Assembly: GCA_017432545.1 (NCBI GenBank) | Contig: JAFRJA010000029.1 | Span: forward strand, 1 to 53,176 | Reading direction: 5' to 3' | DNA length: 53,176 bases | DNA from: Erysipelotrichaceae bacterium | GTDB taxonomy: Bacteria > Bacillota_I > Bacilli_A > Erysipelotrichales > Erysipelotrichaceae | Shown here: piece by piece, positions 33,221 through 43,066 of the stretch | How positions within the stretch are numbered: position 1 is the first letter of the stretch | Layout of the letters: every line of letters starts with the position of its first letter | Notes under the pieces: generated by a model | The model's input: the letters and a program-made list of their open reading frames with translations, nothing else | The model's database searches: none | What the model was told of the DNA's origin: nothing | Translations under genes and position numbers: made by a program

Positions 33221-34134
33221 AATATATCCGTCGTTTCTTCCGTCACATAAGAGAAGGCTTTGTCGGGGTTAAACGCCATTTCGGTATGGCGTTTTCGGCA
33301 TCTTCAGCCGTTACGATCACTTTACTGCTGGTGGGTGTCTTTGCGGTCTTTGCGATCAATATGGCTTACTTGACCAAGGAGATCGAACAGTCCATTTCTT
33401 TAGTCGCACTGATCGATTATGAGGTCACTGATTCAGGTAAGATCACTTCGATGAAAAATGATATCGAGGCCCTTGAAGGCGTCGATCATGTTATTTTCCG
33501 TGACAAGGAAGAAGAACTTGATTTCTATATTCAGGAATATGGCAAGAACGAATCAACACTAGCTGAGTTCTCGGAGAACTATCGCGGTGAAGATAATCCG
33601 TTCCATGATACTTTCATCATCTATGCAGTCGATGGTTCAGATATGGAAAATATCAAGAATACCGTTGCGCAGATGTCAGGTATCTCTTCTGTCCAGGATG
33701 GCGGAAGCAATACCTACGTACTTATAAATATCTTACATACAACCAGATATGCCGGTGGCATCATCATCCTGGCTTTGATCGGCTTAGCTGTCTATCTTAT
33801 CTACAATACGATCAAGATCACGATCGCGACCAGAAAAGATGAGATCTGGATCATGCGTAATGTCGGTGCCAAGAACGGATATATCCGTGCACCTTTCTTA
33901 GTTGAAGGAATAATAATCGGGATCTTCGGTTCGATCCTTCCGATCATCATAATCGTCTATGGCTATTACCGTCTGTATGAAATGACGGGTGGTGTATTAG
34001 CCGGTGTCATACAGCTTGTCCCGACGATGCCGTTTATCGTTTATATCGGTCTGATGCTTCTGGCGATCGGTATTTTTGTCGGCTTCATCGGTTCCTATAT
34101 TTCCGTCTGCAAGTTCCTGAGGTTGACCAGGTAA
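33217..34134 (+). CDS. ftsX: Cell division permease-like protein FtsX
   Basis: The 305-residue protein has four membrane segments: one near residues 25-45 and three in the C-terminal half. The external domain (about 50-170) is where FtsX binds its hydrolase. The FRHIREGFVGVKRHFGMAFS start and the TRKDEIWIMRNVGAKNGYIR loop are typical. It overlaps ftsE by 4 nt and its stop overlaps the M23 gene by one base, which makes that hydrolase the likely FtsEX effector. Confidence 0.93.
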   Translation: MKYIRRFFRHIREGFVGVKRHFGMAFSASSAVTITLLLVGVFAVFAINMAYLTKEIEQSISLVALIDYEVTDSGKITSMKNDIEALEGVDHVIFRDKEEELDFYIQEYGKNESTLAEFSENYRGEDNPFHDTFIIYAVDGSDMENIKNTVAQMSGISSVQDGGSNTYVLINILHTTRYAGGIIILALIGLAVYLIYNTIKITIATRKDEIWIMRNVGAKNGYIRAPFLVEGIIIGIFGSILPIIIIVYGYYRLYEMTGGVLAGVIQLVPTMPFIVYIGLMLLAIGIFVGFIGSYISVCKFLRLTR

Positions 34135-35510
34135 TGTTCAGAAAACTAATCAGTCTTTTACTCGTCTTTTCTTTAGTCTTACCGGTATTCGCTAAGACGA
34201 GTTTTATTTATGCGGATGAAGATGATGATTACGAAGAGACTTATGAAGATGACGATGGTTCTGATTACGAAAAAAGTGATTATGAAAAATGTACGCAGGA
34301 TAGAGATAAGGAAGCCTGCAAGGCCTATACATCAAATGCACAGAGTTCATTAAAAGAGATCGAAAATCAGATCGAGAACGCAAAGAACGACCGTGATGCA
34401 GCTGCGGCTTTAGCCAATGAGTATGCGCAGAAGGCGGAAAGTTATCAGGCGGAAATCGATTCTCTAAAAGTACAGATCGCGGAACTGGAAGCCAGGATCG
34501 AGGAACTGCAGATCCAGATCGAAGAAAACGAGGCCAAGGTTGCAGCTTTAAATGACCGCGTCAAGAAGAGAATGGTCGAATCCCAGAAATCCATGCATTT
34601 TAATGGCTATCTGGAGTTTATACTGGGTTCAAAATCGTTCTCGGATATGCTGGCGAGAGTATATGGTGTTGAGGCGATCGTCTCTAAGGATAAATCAGAC
34701 AGGGAAGCTTTACTAAGTATTATTTCGCAATTGAATGCCGACCGTCAGGAACTTGACGAATCCAAGGCTTTATTGGATAAGGATTATGAAGATGTCGTAG
34801 CGATGCAGGCGGAAATGATTGCCATGCAGGAATTCTACGAAGAAGAAGAGATCAGGATCAATGATGAACTTGATCAGATGACAGCCGAAAGAGATAACAT
34901 CTATGAAAGTTTCGATGATCTGCGTGCTTTATTAAAGACGATGGGCGTGACGGTCAACTCCGGTTTCATGCCGGCGGTCCACAACTCCTGGATCTCCGCA
35001 ACGGTCTGGAATTATGATCCGGATTTCTTAAGTGGAGCCTGGCATTTAGGCGTTGACTACGCTGCTTCCAGAGGCAGGGAAATTCATGCCCCGGCGGGTG
35101 GGGTCATCATCCGTGCTGATGACAGCTGTTATGATCCGGGCTATCTCGGTTCATCATGCGGTGCCTGGATCTCCGGTGGCGGCAACCAGGTCTATCTGAT
35201 GTGCGAAGTTGACGGTCGAGTATATGGCTTCATCTTCTTCCATCTGAATTCGGTCTATGTTTCCCGTGGTGACTATGTGCTTCAGGATGAAGTCATCGGT
35301 ACCGTCGGATCATCCGGTTCATCGACCGGTCCGCATTGTCATATAGAAATGTATTATCTGGGCTATGGCGATCTGGCTGATTACCTGTCCATGGGCTGGA
35401 ATGCGACCTTCTCGGTCGGACGTGGTTATACGGCTTACAGCAACCGTTGCGAAGCCGGTAATTCTCCGCCATGTATCCTGAATCCGGAATATTATCTCCC
35501 GGCAAATTAA
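34134..35510 (+). CDS. FtsEX-associated M23 peptidoglycan hydrolase with coiled coil
   Basis: The 458-residue protein has a signal peptide (LISLLLVFSLVLPVFAKTSF), an acidic stretch, and a long coiled coil (about 60-265) of the kind that FtsX engages in PcsB, CwlO and EnvC. A C-terminal M23 metallopeptidase domain follows (HLGVD near residue 303; GPHCHIEM near 400), which cuts peptide crosslinks in peptidoglycan. The coiled coil probably holds the enzyme off until FtsEX activates it. Cys pairs in the catalytic domain (about residues 334-343) hint at a disulfide. It begins on the ftsX stop. Confidence 0.92.
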   Translation: MFRKLISLLLVFSLVLPVFAKTSFIYADEDDDYEETYEDDDGSDYEKSDYEKCTQDRDKEACKAYTSNAQSSLKEIENQIENAKNDRDAAAALANEYAQKAESYQAEIDSLKVQIAELEARIEELQIQIEENEAKVAALNDRVKKRMVESQKSMHFNGYLEFILGSKSFSDMLARVYGVEAIVSKDKSDREALLSIISQLNADRQELDESKALLDKDYEDVVAMQAEMIAMQEFYEEEEIRINDELDQMTAERDNIYESFDDLRALLKTMGVTVNSGFMPAVHNSWISATVWNYDPDFLSGAWHLGVDYAASRGREIHAPAGGVIIRADDSCYDPGYLGSSCGAWISGGGNQVYLMCEVDGRVYGFIFFHLNSVYVSRGDYVLQDEVIGTVGSSGSSTGPHCHIEMYYLGYGDLADYLSMGWNATFSVGRGYTAYSNRCEAGNSPPCILNPEYYLPAN

Positions 35511-35512
35511 TA

Positions 35513-37009
35513 ATGGAAAACGAAGAAAACAAAGTTTATATAAATCTGAAGAAAGTTCCCCTGGAATCGGAAAGAGCCGAAAGACGGCAGATCAGAAGAC
35601 GTAGGTTCCTGATCTTCCTGCTGGCTTTTTTCTGCTTACTGGCAGGACTGTTTTTTGGTTTTGTCATGGCCAGACCTTTTTCACAGTCTTCAAACAGACA
35701 GCCTGGTGTAACTGCTAATGTCTATTCGGAAATACAGACACTGATTAAGAAAAGATGGCTGTACAGCGATAATTATGAAGATATCGATACCGAACTGGAA
35801 AACAAGGCCTTGCATGGCATGACGGATTTCGAAGAAGATATCTTTACCTCATATATGTCCAAAGAAGAAATGGATGCTTTTGCGGATTCGATCAATCGCG
35901 GCTATGTCGGCATTGGCGTCGAATACTCCGGAAAGTTCTCCGTTCCCCTCGTCACCAAGGTCTTCAAGGATTCACCGGCTGAAAAAAGCGGGATCCTGGC
36001 CGGTGACTTCATCACAAGTGTCGATGGTGTTTCAACGGAGAATATGGAATCGGAAGAACTCAGAGAAAGAGTGCTGGGTGAAAAGGGCAGCGAAGTACTG
36101 ATCGGGATCCAGAGAGGCTCGGAAGAGATGGTCTTAAGCGTTATCAGAGATGAGATTTCTTCAACTGTGTTTGCCTATGCAGAAGATGACTATGTCGTTA
36201 TGGAGATTAACAGTTTTGGCGAATCAACGGCTGATGAGATCGTCAGATATCTTGATCCGTACAAGAACGATTATCACAAGATCATCATTGATATCAGAAA
36301 CAACGGTGGCGGTTATCAGACGGCCGTGAGAGATGTCTGCGGTCTGTTCATGGGCAATCATGTCGTCTATTTGAGACAGAAGGGTGTCGATGATATCGAG
36401 ATGGCTGATTATACTAATGCTACGGTTACCTATGACAATTTTTACAAGATCGTCATCCTGATCAATAACGATACCGCTTCGGCTGCCGAAGTGTTTGCGC
36501 TTGATCTGAAGGAAGAAGTAGATAACGTCACACTGGTAGGCAAGACGACCTATGGCAAAGGCGTAATTCAGACCAACCATTCCTTAAGCAATGGTGGCAT
36601 CCTCAAGCTGACTTCCTATTACTGGTATTCACCAAAGGGAACTTCCATTCATGAAACGGGTATCGATCCGGATGTGGAAGTCGATATGCCTGAGATCTAT
36701 TATGATTACTATGTTGCGATGGAAGATGATGAAACCTATGAGATAGACTCTGTTTCAGAAGTTATCAGGATCTCGGAGGTATGTCTGGAATATCTTGATT
36801 ATGAAGTGAAAAGGACCGATGGTTACTTTGATGAGTCAATGGCCAGGGAACTGAGAAAATACAAGAATGACAACAATATGGCTGATGATTCGATCCTTGA
36901 TAAGGATACCTATCAGACACTGTTATCTGATGTGAATTATCAGCTGAACAATAATAAGCAGAAAGATACACAAATGATGAAAGCGATCGAGGTGTTACAT
37001 GAAAATTGA
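35513..37009 (+). CDS. S41 family C-terminal processing protease with PDZ domain
   Basis: The 498-residue protein starts at ATG 35513; the longer frame from 35471 overlaps the M23 gene and is unlikely. A basic cytoplasmic end and one membrane anchor (about 35-55) lead to a PDZ domain (about 130-215) and the S41 protease domain. The catalytic Ser is in NNDTASAAEVFALD (about 322) and the Lys in GKTTYGKG (about 348). A C-terminal peptidoglycan-binding-like helix set follows. CtpA-type proteases trim envelope proteins; here one target may be the M23 hydrolase next door. No Shine-Dalgarno is seen 2 nt after the previous stop; translation is probably coupled. Confidence 0.9.
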   Translation: MENEENKVYINLKKVPLESERAERRQIRRRRFLIFLLAFFCLLAGLFFGFVMARPFSQSSNRQPGVTANVYSEIQTLIKKRWLYSDNYEDIDTELENKALHGMTDFEEDIFTSYMSKEEMDAFADSINRGYVGIGVEYSGKFSVPLVTKVFKDSPAEKSGILAGDFITSVDGVSTENMESEELRERVLGEKGSEVLIGIQRGSEEMVLSVIRDEISSTVFAYAEDDYVVMEINSFGESTADEIVRYLDPYKNDYHKIIIDIRNNGGGYQTAVRDVCGLFMGNHVVYLRQKGVDDIEMADYTNATVTYDNFYKIVILINNDTASAAEVFALDLKEEVDNVTLVGKTTYGKGVIQTNHSLSNGGILKLTSYYWYSPKGTSIHETGIDPDVEVDMPEIYYDYYVAMEDDETYEIDSVSEVIRISEVCLEYLDYEVKRTDGYFDESMARELRKYKNDNNMADDSILDKDTYQTLLSDVNYQLNNNKQKDTQMMKAIEVLHEN

Positions 37010-37610
37010 AATCAACTGCCACAGCAGCATTAAGATTCTTTCGGATAAGATCATCTATTTTGATCCTTTTAAGATCGAAGATGAATCTCATGATGCGGAT
37101 ATCATCTTCATCACTCATGATCATTACGATCACTTCTCAATAGATGATATCAAGAAGATCGAAAAGGAAGACACGGTATATGTGATCCCGGATTGTATGT
37201 ATAATCTTCTGGGCGGTGAAAATGTGATCACGGTGGAACCAGGTGAAAAGACTGTTGTTGAAGGCTATGAGACTTTTGTGGTCCCATCCTACAATGTGAC
37301 CAAACAGTTCCATCCGAAAGAAAATGGCAATGTCGGATATAATGTACTGATCGAAGGCAAGCGAGTATTTGTGGCCGGCGATACTGACAAGAATGAAGAC
37401 AACGTAAAAATCAAGTGTGATATAGCTTTAGTTCCGGTAGGCGGAACCTACACGATGGACTATAAGGAAGCAGCTGAACTGGTCAATATCATCAAGCCGG
37501 AAGTTGCGATCCCGACCCACTATGGCGATATCGTCGGTGATAAGAAAGATGGCGAAAAATTTGTGGCTTTACTTGATCCTGAGATCAGGGGTGAACTGAA
37601 GATTTCCTAA
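36999..37610 (+). CDS. Metallo-beta-lactamase fold hydrolase (UlaG-like)
   Basis: The 203-residue protein has the zinc motif FITHDHYDHFS and later ligands in VFVAGDTDKNE and AIPTHYGD. It resembles the small UlaG/YtkL-like group of MBL hydrolases (residues HSSIKI near the start). The substrate is unknown. It overlaps the S41 gene by 11 nt and closes the ftsEX cluster; a Shine-Dalgarno-like GAGGTG sits inside the upstream gene. Confidence 0.87.
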   Translation: MKIEINCHSSIKILSDKIIYFDPFKIEDESHDADIIFITHDHYDHFSIDDIKKIEKEDTVYVIPDCMYNLLGGENVITVEPGEKTVVEGYETFVVPSYNVTKQFHPKENGNVGYNVLIEGKRVFVAGDTDKNEDNVKIKCDIALVPVGGTYTMDYKEAAELVNIIKPEVAIPTHYGDIVGDKKDGEKFVALLDPEIRGELKIS

Positions 37611-37612
37611 TA

Positions 37613-37641
37613 TTGAAAATAAATATTTAAAATATTAAACT
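37613..37641 (+). promoter_or_regulatory. Promoter of leuS
   Basis: TTGAAA (37613-37618) and TAAACT (37636-37641) are spaced by exactly 17 bp, putting the transcript start near 37648, at the head of the T-box leader. Confidence 0.75.
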
Positions 37642-37647
37642 TAAATA

Positions 37648-37835
37648 GTAATCTTCGGCAATAGTAATCAGGACAGTTATCAAGCGAGCTGCCGGTCGGT
37701 GCAAGGCAGTTGATGAAACTGATGAACTCGGCTGATCTGATGATTAATCGTGTTCCGCGTTAAGGAAATGAAGTAATAAGTTAAGGTGGTACCGCGCTAT
37801 TGCGCCCTTGTATATCACCTTTTTATTTTTTGGAG
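37648..37835 (+). promoter_or_regulatory. T-box riboswitch of leuS (CUC specifier) with terminator
   Basis: The conserved T-box sequence AAGGTGGTACCGCG is at 37783-37796. Stem I carries paired blocks (CTGCC with GGCAG; ATCAA with TTGAT), followed by GAACTCGG with the leucine specifier CTC at 37727-37729. The terminator pairs AAGGTGGTA (37783-37791) with TATCACCTT (37813-37821), with GCGC/GCGC inside, followed by Ts. Uncharged tRNA-Leu(GAG), encoded at 19.1 kb, would bind the specifier and prevent termination, raising LeuRS when leucine is scarce. Confidence 0.93.
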
Positions 37836-37842
37836 GTAAATT

Positions 37843-40242
37843 ATGAGCGTATTTGATTTCAAGAGTATCGAAAAGAAGTGGCAGAAATTCTGGGAAGAGA
37901 ACGAGACATTCAAGACAGATGTCCATGATTTTTCTAAACCGAAATTCTATGCCCTGGACATGTTTCCTTATCCATCAGGTGTAGGTCTTCATGCGGGACA
38001 TCCGGAAGGCTACACAGCAACCGATGTCGTTTCCCGTTACAAGAGGATGAATGGTTTCAATGTCTTGCATCCGATGGGCTTTGATTCTTTCGGTCTGCCT
38101 GCGGAACAGTATGCGATCCAGACGGGTAATCATCCGTCCGGTTTTACCGCCAAGAATATTGAACACTTTACGGAACAGCTTAAAGGTCTGGGTTTTTCCT
38201 ATGACTGGTCCAAGGTTGTTTCAACAAGTGATCCTGAATACTACAAGTGGACTCAATGGATCTTCAAACAGCTGTTCCTTGATGGCTATGCGCGCTGCAT
38301 AGAGATGCCGGTAAACTGGTGTGAAGAACTGGGCTGCGTCTTGGCTAATGATGAAGTCATCGACGGCAAGTCGGAAAGAGGCGGCTATCCGGTCGTCCGT
38401 AAGAACATGAAGCAGTGGATCATCGATATCCCGGCTTATGCGGAAAGACTTCTGGAAAATCTCGATAAGATCGACTGGCCGGAATCCACCAAAGAAATCC
38501 AGCGTAACTGGATCGGCAAATCGATCGGTGCGGAAGTTACTTTCAGGATCGATGGTCACGATGAGGAATTCACCGTCTTTACGACCCGTTGCGATACACT
38601 GTTTGGTGCGACTTATTGTGTACTCTCACCGGAACATCCATTAGTGAACAAGATAACGACTTCTGAACAGAAGAAAGAGGTCGAAGAATATCAGAAGGCC
38701 TGTGCTTCCAAATCCGAAATGGAAAGAACAGAACTGAACAAGGATAAAACCGGTGTGTTTACCGGTGCTTATGCGATCAATCCGGTCAATGGCAAGAAGA
38801 TCCCGATCTGGATCTCCGACTATGTACTGATGACTTATGGTACCGGTGCGATCATGGCCGTTCCCGCTCATGATGAACGTGACTATGAATTTGCGAAGAA
38901 GTTCTCCATTGAGATCATTCCGGTGCTAGAAGGAGGCGATATCTCCAAGGAAGCCTGGACACAGGATGGTATCCATATCAATTCCGGTTTCATGGATGGT
39001 CTGAACAAGGAAGATGCGATCAATGCCATGTTGAAGTGGCTGGAAGAAAAAGGCATCGGCAAGAAGAAAATCAACTACAAGCTTAGAGAATGGATCTTTG
39101 CGCGTCAGCGTTACTGGGGCGAACCGATCCCGGTCATCCATTATGAAGATGGCAGTGTTGGTGTTCTTGATGATGATGATCTGCCTTTGATCCTGCCTGA
39201 GCTTTCTGATTACGGTCCAAGCAAGACCGGTGCGCCGCTTGATAAGGCTACTGATTGGGTAAATGTATACTACCACGGTTTGAAAGGCAAACGCGAGACT
39301 TCCACGATGCCCGGTTCAGCCGGTTCATCTTGGTATTTCTTAAGATATGTCGACCCGCATAATGATAAAGAGTTTGCGGACTACAAACTGCTCCAGCACT
39401 GGCTGCCGGTCGATCTGTATATCGGCGGTCCGGAACACGCGGTCGGACATCTGCTTTATTCGAGAATGTGGAACAACTATCTCTATGACAAGGGCCTTGT
39501 CCCGGTCGATGAGCCGTTCCAGAAACTCGTTCACCAGGGTTACATCCTTGGTTCCAATGGCATCAAGATGGGCAAGCGTTATCCGGAATACGTCGTCAAT
39601 CCAAGTGATATCGTCGAAAAATACGGTGCTGATACTTTACGTCTTTATGAAATGTTCATGGGACCGCTGGAAGCAGATAAGCCATGGTCGACCCAGGGTA
39701 TTGAAGGTGCCCACAGATGGCTGGAGAGAGTTTATCGTCTTTTCATCGAACAGAAAGACAAGCTCGTTGATACCAATGATGGCAAGCTTGATTATGTCTA
39801 TAACTATACGGTTAAGAAAGTTTCCGAAGATATCGAGAACTTAAGACTCAATACGGCGATCTCGCAGATGATGATCTTCATCAATGAGTGTTACAAACAG
39901 GATAAGATCTACAAGGAATATGCCTTGAACTTTATCCAGATGCTGTCAGTATATGCGCCACATCTGGGCCTGGAAATGTATGAGATCCTGACCGGTAAAA
40001 ACGATCTTGATTATCGTCCATGGCCGAAATACGATGAAAGCAAGCTGCAGGTCGCGGAGAAAGAGATCGCGGTTCAGGTCAACGGCAAGGTCAGAGGCAA
40101 GTTCATGGCTTCTGCTGATGCGAGTGATGATGAACTGTATGAGATGGCTTTACAGATCGATAATGTCAAGAAATATCTGGAAGGCAACGAGATCAAGAAG
40201 CACTTTGTCATCAGGGGCAGAGTCGTCAATATCGTTGTTTAA
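37843..40242 (+). CDS. leuS: Leucyl-tRNA synthetase
   Basis: LeuRS charges tRNA-Leu. The 799-residue protein has the HIGH-equivalent HAGH in [15 protein letters not shown], the CP1 editing domain ([12 protein letters not shown]) and KMSKS-equivalent KMGKR. It is of the bacterial type. The start has GGAGG 7 nt upstream, beyond the T-box terminator. fruK-like and symporter genes follow closely and could be co-transcribed, which would put them under leucine control too. Confidence 0.97.
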   Translation: MSVFDFKSIEKKWQKFWEENETFKTDVHDFSKPKFYALDMFPYPSGVGLHAGHPEGYTATDVVSRYKRMNGFNVLHPMGFDSFGLPAEQYAIQTGNHPSGFTAKNIEHFTEQLKGLGFSYDWSKVVSTSDPEYYKWTQWIFKQLFLDGYARCIEMPVNWCEELGCVLANDEVIDGKSERGGYPVVRKNMKQWIIDIPAYAERLLENLDKIDWPESTKEIQRNWIGKSIGAEVTFRIDGHDEEFTVFTTRCDTLFGATYCVLSPEHPLVNKITTSEQKKEVEEYQKACASKSEMERTELNKDKTGVFTGAYAINPVNGKKIPIWISDYVLMTYGTGAIMAVPAHDERDYEFAKKFSIEIIPVLEGGDISKEAWTQDGIHINSGFMDGLNKEDAINAMLKWLEEKGIGKKKINYKLREWIFARQRYWGEPIPVIHYEDGSVGVLDDDDLPLILPELSDYGPSKTGAPLDKATDWVNVYYHGLKGKRETSTMPGSAGSSWYFLRYVDPHNDKEFADYKLLQHWLPVDLYIGGPEHAVGHLLYSRMWNNYLYDKGLVPVDEPFQKLVHQGYILGSNGIKMGKRYPEYVVNPSDIVEKYGADTLRLYEMFMGPLEADKPWSTQGIEGAHRWLERVYRLFIEQKDKLVDTNDGKLDYVYNYTVKKVSEDIENLRLNTAISQMMIFINECYKQDKIYKEYALNFIQMLSVYAPHLGLEMYEILTGKNDLDYRPWPKYDESKLQVAEKEIAVQVNGKVRGKFMASADASDDELYEMALQIDNVKKYLEGNEIKKHFVIRGRVVNIVV

Positions 40243-40251
40243 GAGAATTAT

Positions 40252-41124
40252 ATGATCGTTACTGTAACCTGTAATCCCGCGATCGATTCCACAATAAACG
40301 GCGAACAGATCGTAAACAATATCGGTGGTAAGGGCATCAATGTTTCAAAGGTCTTGAAAAGCCTGAATTGCGAGAGTTTCTGTACCGGCTTATTGGGTAA
40401 GGAAAACGGCAAGTTTATCTGTGATGGTCTTGATGAACTTGGTATTTCTCATCACTTCATTGAAGTTGAGGGAAAAGTCAGGACCAACACCAAACGTATC
40501 ATCGATAAAAAGCTGTTTGAAGAAAATGAAAAAGGTCCGGAAGTTGCTTCAGAAAAACTTGAGGAACTCAAGGATTATCTGAAACAGTTTCATGATGATA
40601 TCATCGTCATATCGGGCAGTGCCCCGGCAAACTGTGATCCGCATTTTTATGCTGAACTGGTAAAAAATGCGAAACAGAACCATAATTATGTTATCCTTGA
40701 TTGCGATAAACAAACGCTTAAGAATGCCTTGAAACAAAGGCCGGATGCGATCAAACCGAACGAGGATGAGATCCTGCGTCTGCTTGAGATCGATGATAAG
40801 AAAAAGATCATCGCTGAAGCTCTTAAGCTTGATATAGATCTTCTGGTCGTATCTTTAGGATCAGAAGGAGCTCTGTTTTTCAAGGATAGCGCAGTCTATC
40901 GGTGTCAGTGCCCGGAAGTCGATTATGTTTCAGCTGTGGGAGCAGGCGATTCCATGGTGGCGGCTATGGCCTATGCGAAGAAGAATGATTATTCATTTGA
41001 AGAAATGATCAGACTGGCGATGGCTTGCGCATCGGCCAGCGTGGAGATGTCCGGAAGCAATCCGCCGGAAAAAGAAAGAATTAATAAATTTTTAGATAAA
41101 GTAGTGATTGAAAAAGTGAGGTAG
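40252..41124 (+). CDS. PfkB family sugar kinase, 1-phosphofructokinase type
   Basis: The 290-residue kinase has the PfkB features of the FruK/LacC group: TVTCNPAIDSTI at the N-terminus, GGKGINVSKVL, and SAVGAGDSMVAAMAY with the catalytic Asp. It probably phosphorylates a sugar phosphate such as fructose 1-phosphate or tagatose 6-phosphate with ATP. No PTS genes adjoin it. It lies 9 nt after leuS and 5 nt before the next gene. Confidence 0.88.
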   Translation: MIVTVTCNPAIDSTINGEQIVNNIGGKGINVSKVLKSLNCESFCTGLLGKENGKFICDGLDELGISHHFIEVEGKVRTNTKRIIDKKLFEENEKGPEVASEKLEELKDYLKQFHDDIIVISGSAPANCDPHFYAELVKNAKQNHNYVILDCDKQTLKNALKQRPDAIKPNEDEILRLLEIDDKKKIIAEALKLDIDLLVVSLGSEGALFFKDSAVYRCQCPEVDYVSAVGAGDSMVAAMAYAKKNDYSFEEMIRLAMACASASVEMSGSNPPEKERINKFLDKVVIEKVR

Positions 41125-41129
41125 TATTG

Positions 41130-42503
41130 ATGAACGATTTATTGGTCTGGATTGATAACAACATCATGTGGGGACCGGCCATGATCATCTTTCTGTTGGG
41201 TACGCATATTTATCTGACTTTCAAGACCGGTTTTGTCCAGAAGAAAGTATTAAAGGGTGTCAAAGAATCTTTGAAGAATGAAGACCATAAGAATGGTGAT
41301 CTGAGTGTCTTCGGTTCGCTGATGACGGCTTTAAGTTCAACGATCGGTACCGGTAATATCATCGGTGTCGGAACGGCGATCGCGATCGGCGGACCTGGTT
41401 CGGTTTTCTGGACCTGGATCGGCGGCATCTTCGGTATCGCGACTAAGTATGCGGAATCCTTTATTGCCGTGAAGTACCGTCGCAAGGAAGCGGATGGTTC
41501 CTATCTCGGTGGCGCGATGACCGCCTTTGAACATCTGAATATGCCGGCATGGGGCAAGATCTTTGCCTGGTGCTGTGCTTTAGGCGCTTTCGGTATCGGC
41601 TGTTCATCCCAATCCAAAGCGATCAGTGATATCGTTTCCGTCAACTATAATATTTCCAATGTGATCGTTGCCCTGATCATCTGCGCTTTAACGGCTTTAG
41701 TCGTTTTCGGCGGTGTCAAAGCGATCGCCAGGGTATGCGAGGGACTTGTTCCGTTCATGTCGATCGTCTATGTCTTAGGCTGTCTGATCATCCTGATCAT
41801 CAACATTGCTTATCTGCCTCAGACTGTAGCCACGATCCTTTCCGCCGCCTTTACTACCAGAGCGGCAGTAGGTGGCTTTATCGGTACGACGATCATTTCG
41901 GCAGCCAGAGCCGGTATCGCCAGAGGCTTGTTCTCTAACGAAGCCGGTATGGGTTCTGCTCCACAGGCCACCGCAGCTTCCAAATGTAACAACGCCGTCA
42001 AACCGGCCTTAGTCGGTTCGACCGGTGTCTTCTGGGATACCGTCGTCGTATGTCTGATGACTGGTCTTGTGCTTGTTTCCAGCATCATCAAAAACGATGC
42101 GATCTCCTGCATCCTGGCAGATGGATCAGTGATCAGCGGTTCAGGTTTAGTATCAGCCTGCTTCTCTCAGATCCCGGTATTCGGTCGTCCATTACTGACT
42201 TTCGGTATCCTGACTTTCGCCTATTCCACGATCTTAGGCTGGAGCTATTATGGTGAAAACTGTATCCGTTACCTGCTTGGTGAAAAGGCGATCATAGTCT
42301 ATCGTGTATTATGGATCGTTGTCATCTTTATCGGCGCGATCGTTTCCGAAGGTGCGGTCTGGACTTTGGCGGACATCCTCAATGCGGCAATGTGTATACC
42401 GAATGTCATCGCTGTCCTGTTACTCAGAAATGTCATTGCGGAAGATACGAAGTATTATCTCAATGATGAGCATCTCGAAGAAACAGATCCCGATCTGGCA
42501 TAA
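41130..42503 (+). CDS. Alanine/glycine:cation symporter (AGCS family)
   Basis: The 457-residue protein has about ten to eleven membrane helices. Family motifs include SLMTALSSTIGTGNIIGVGT and ARGLFSNEAGMGSAPQA. AGCS members take up alanine or glycine with sodium or protons. ATG 41130 is favoured over the TTG 3 nt earlier because GAGGT stands 7 nt before it. It follows the sugar kinase directly. Confidence 0.93.
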   Translation: MNDLLVWIDNNIMWGPAMIIFLLGTHIYLTFKTGFVQKKVLKGVKESLKNEDHKNGDLSVFGSLMTALSSTIGTGNIIGVGTAIAIGGPGSVFWTWIGGIFGIATKYAESFIAVKYRRKEADGSYLGGAMTAFEHLNMPAWGKIFAWCCALGAFGIGCSSQSKAISDIVSVNYNISNVIVALIICALTALVVFGGVKAIARVCEGLVPFMSIVYVLGCLIILIINIAYLPQTVATILSAAFTTRAAVGGFIGTTIISAARAGIARGLFSNEAGMGSAPQATAASKCNNAVKPALVGSTGVFWDTVVVCLMTGLVLVSSIIKNDAISCILADGSVISGSGLVSACFSQIPVFGRPLLTFGILTFAYSTILGWSYYGENCIRYLLGEKAIIVYRVLWIVVIFIGAIVSEGAVWTLADILNAAMCIPNVIAVLLLRNVIAEDTKYYLNDEHLEETDPDLA

Positions 42504-42530
42504 TATCACATATTTTTCATAATTTAGCAT

Positions 42531-42536
42531 TAAGAT
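42531..42536 (+). promoter_or_regulatory. Candidate -10 of the CBS gene
   Basis: TAAGAT lies exactly 6 nt before the ATG at 42543. There is no Shine-Dalgarno and no good -35 at 17 bp. Confidence 0.35.
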
Positions 42537-42542
42537 AAAAGT

Positions 42543-42950
42543 ATGGAAAAGAAAAGCGTTCTGTTCCTGCTTACACCCAAGACCACTGTTGCCTGCCTGA
42601 ATACAGGCATGAATGTCAGACAGGCCTTGGAAAAAATGCGAGCCCATGGCTATACCGCCATCCCGATGATCTCAAATGACGGTGAATACATCGGCACCGT
42701 TTCGGAGGGTGATCTTCTGTGGCATATCGTATCAAACAATGATATCTCTATTGAGGATCTCAAGGATGATAAACTGGTCGATCTGCCAAGACGCCACGAT
42801 GTTCCGCCGGTCAAAGTTGATGCGGATATCGAAGATCTGCTTGATCAGATCGTCAACCATAACTTCGTTCCGGTCGTCGATGATCGTAAGGTGCTGATGG
42901 GGATCGTGACCAGAAGAAAAGTCATGCAGGAACTGTTCAAGAAAAACTGA
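42543..42950 (+). CDS. CBS-domain pair protein
   Basis: The 135-residue protein consists of two CBS motifs (about 15-65 and 85-132; MRAHGYTAIPMISNDGEYIG and HNFVPVVDDRKVLMGIVTRR). Such modules bind adenosine nucleotides such as AMP, ATP or c-di-AMP and act as sensors. It stands alone, with no fused effector domain, so its partner is unknown. No Shine-Dalgarno is present. Confidence 0.88.
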   Translation: MEKKSVLFLLTPKTTVACLNTGMNVRQALEKMRAHGYTAIPMISNDGEYIGTVSEGDLLWHIVSNNDISIEDLKDDKLVDLPRRHDVPPVKVDADIEDLLDQIVNHNFVPVVDDRKVLMGIVTRRKVMQELFKKN

Positions 42951-42965
42951 GCAAAAAAAATCAGT

Positions 42966-43027
42966 AAATAAGGCGATTATTATTGAATTATTGTAAGAAA
43001 TACAATAGAATAATAGTTGCCTTATTT
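42966..43027 (+). promoter_or_regulatory. Long hairpin upstream of rplM: terminator, leader or promoter region
   Basis: AAATAAGGC (42966-42974) pairs perfectly with GCCTTATTT (43019-43027). A further A/T-rich stem follows, and TATTGTA (42989-42995) pairs with TACAATA (43001-43007). T-rich sequence follows, so it can act as a terminator for the CBS gene or as an L13-type leader hairpin. The same sequence contains TTGAAT (42983-42988), a 17-bp gap and TAGAAT (43006-43011), a plausible rplM promoter. These readings compete. Confidence 0.6.
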
Positions 43028-43066
43028 TTATTTTTGGAGCCCCGGAAACTTCAAAGGAGAAAAAAT

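Noticed and set aside
35471..35512. An extended start for the S41 protease.
   Set aside because: It lies wholly within the M23 hydrolase gene and is read in another frame; ATG 35513 follows the M23 stop.
42983..43066. A longer N-terminus for ribosomal protein L13.
   Set aside because: The region is a hairpin leader, and AAAGGAG with ATG 43067 gives the standard L13 start.
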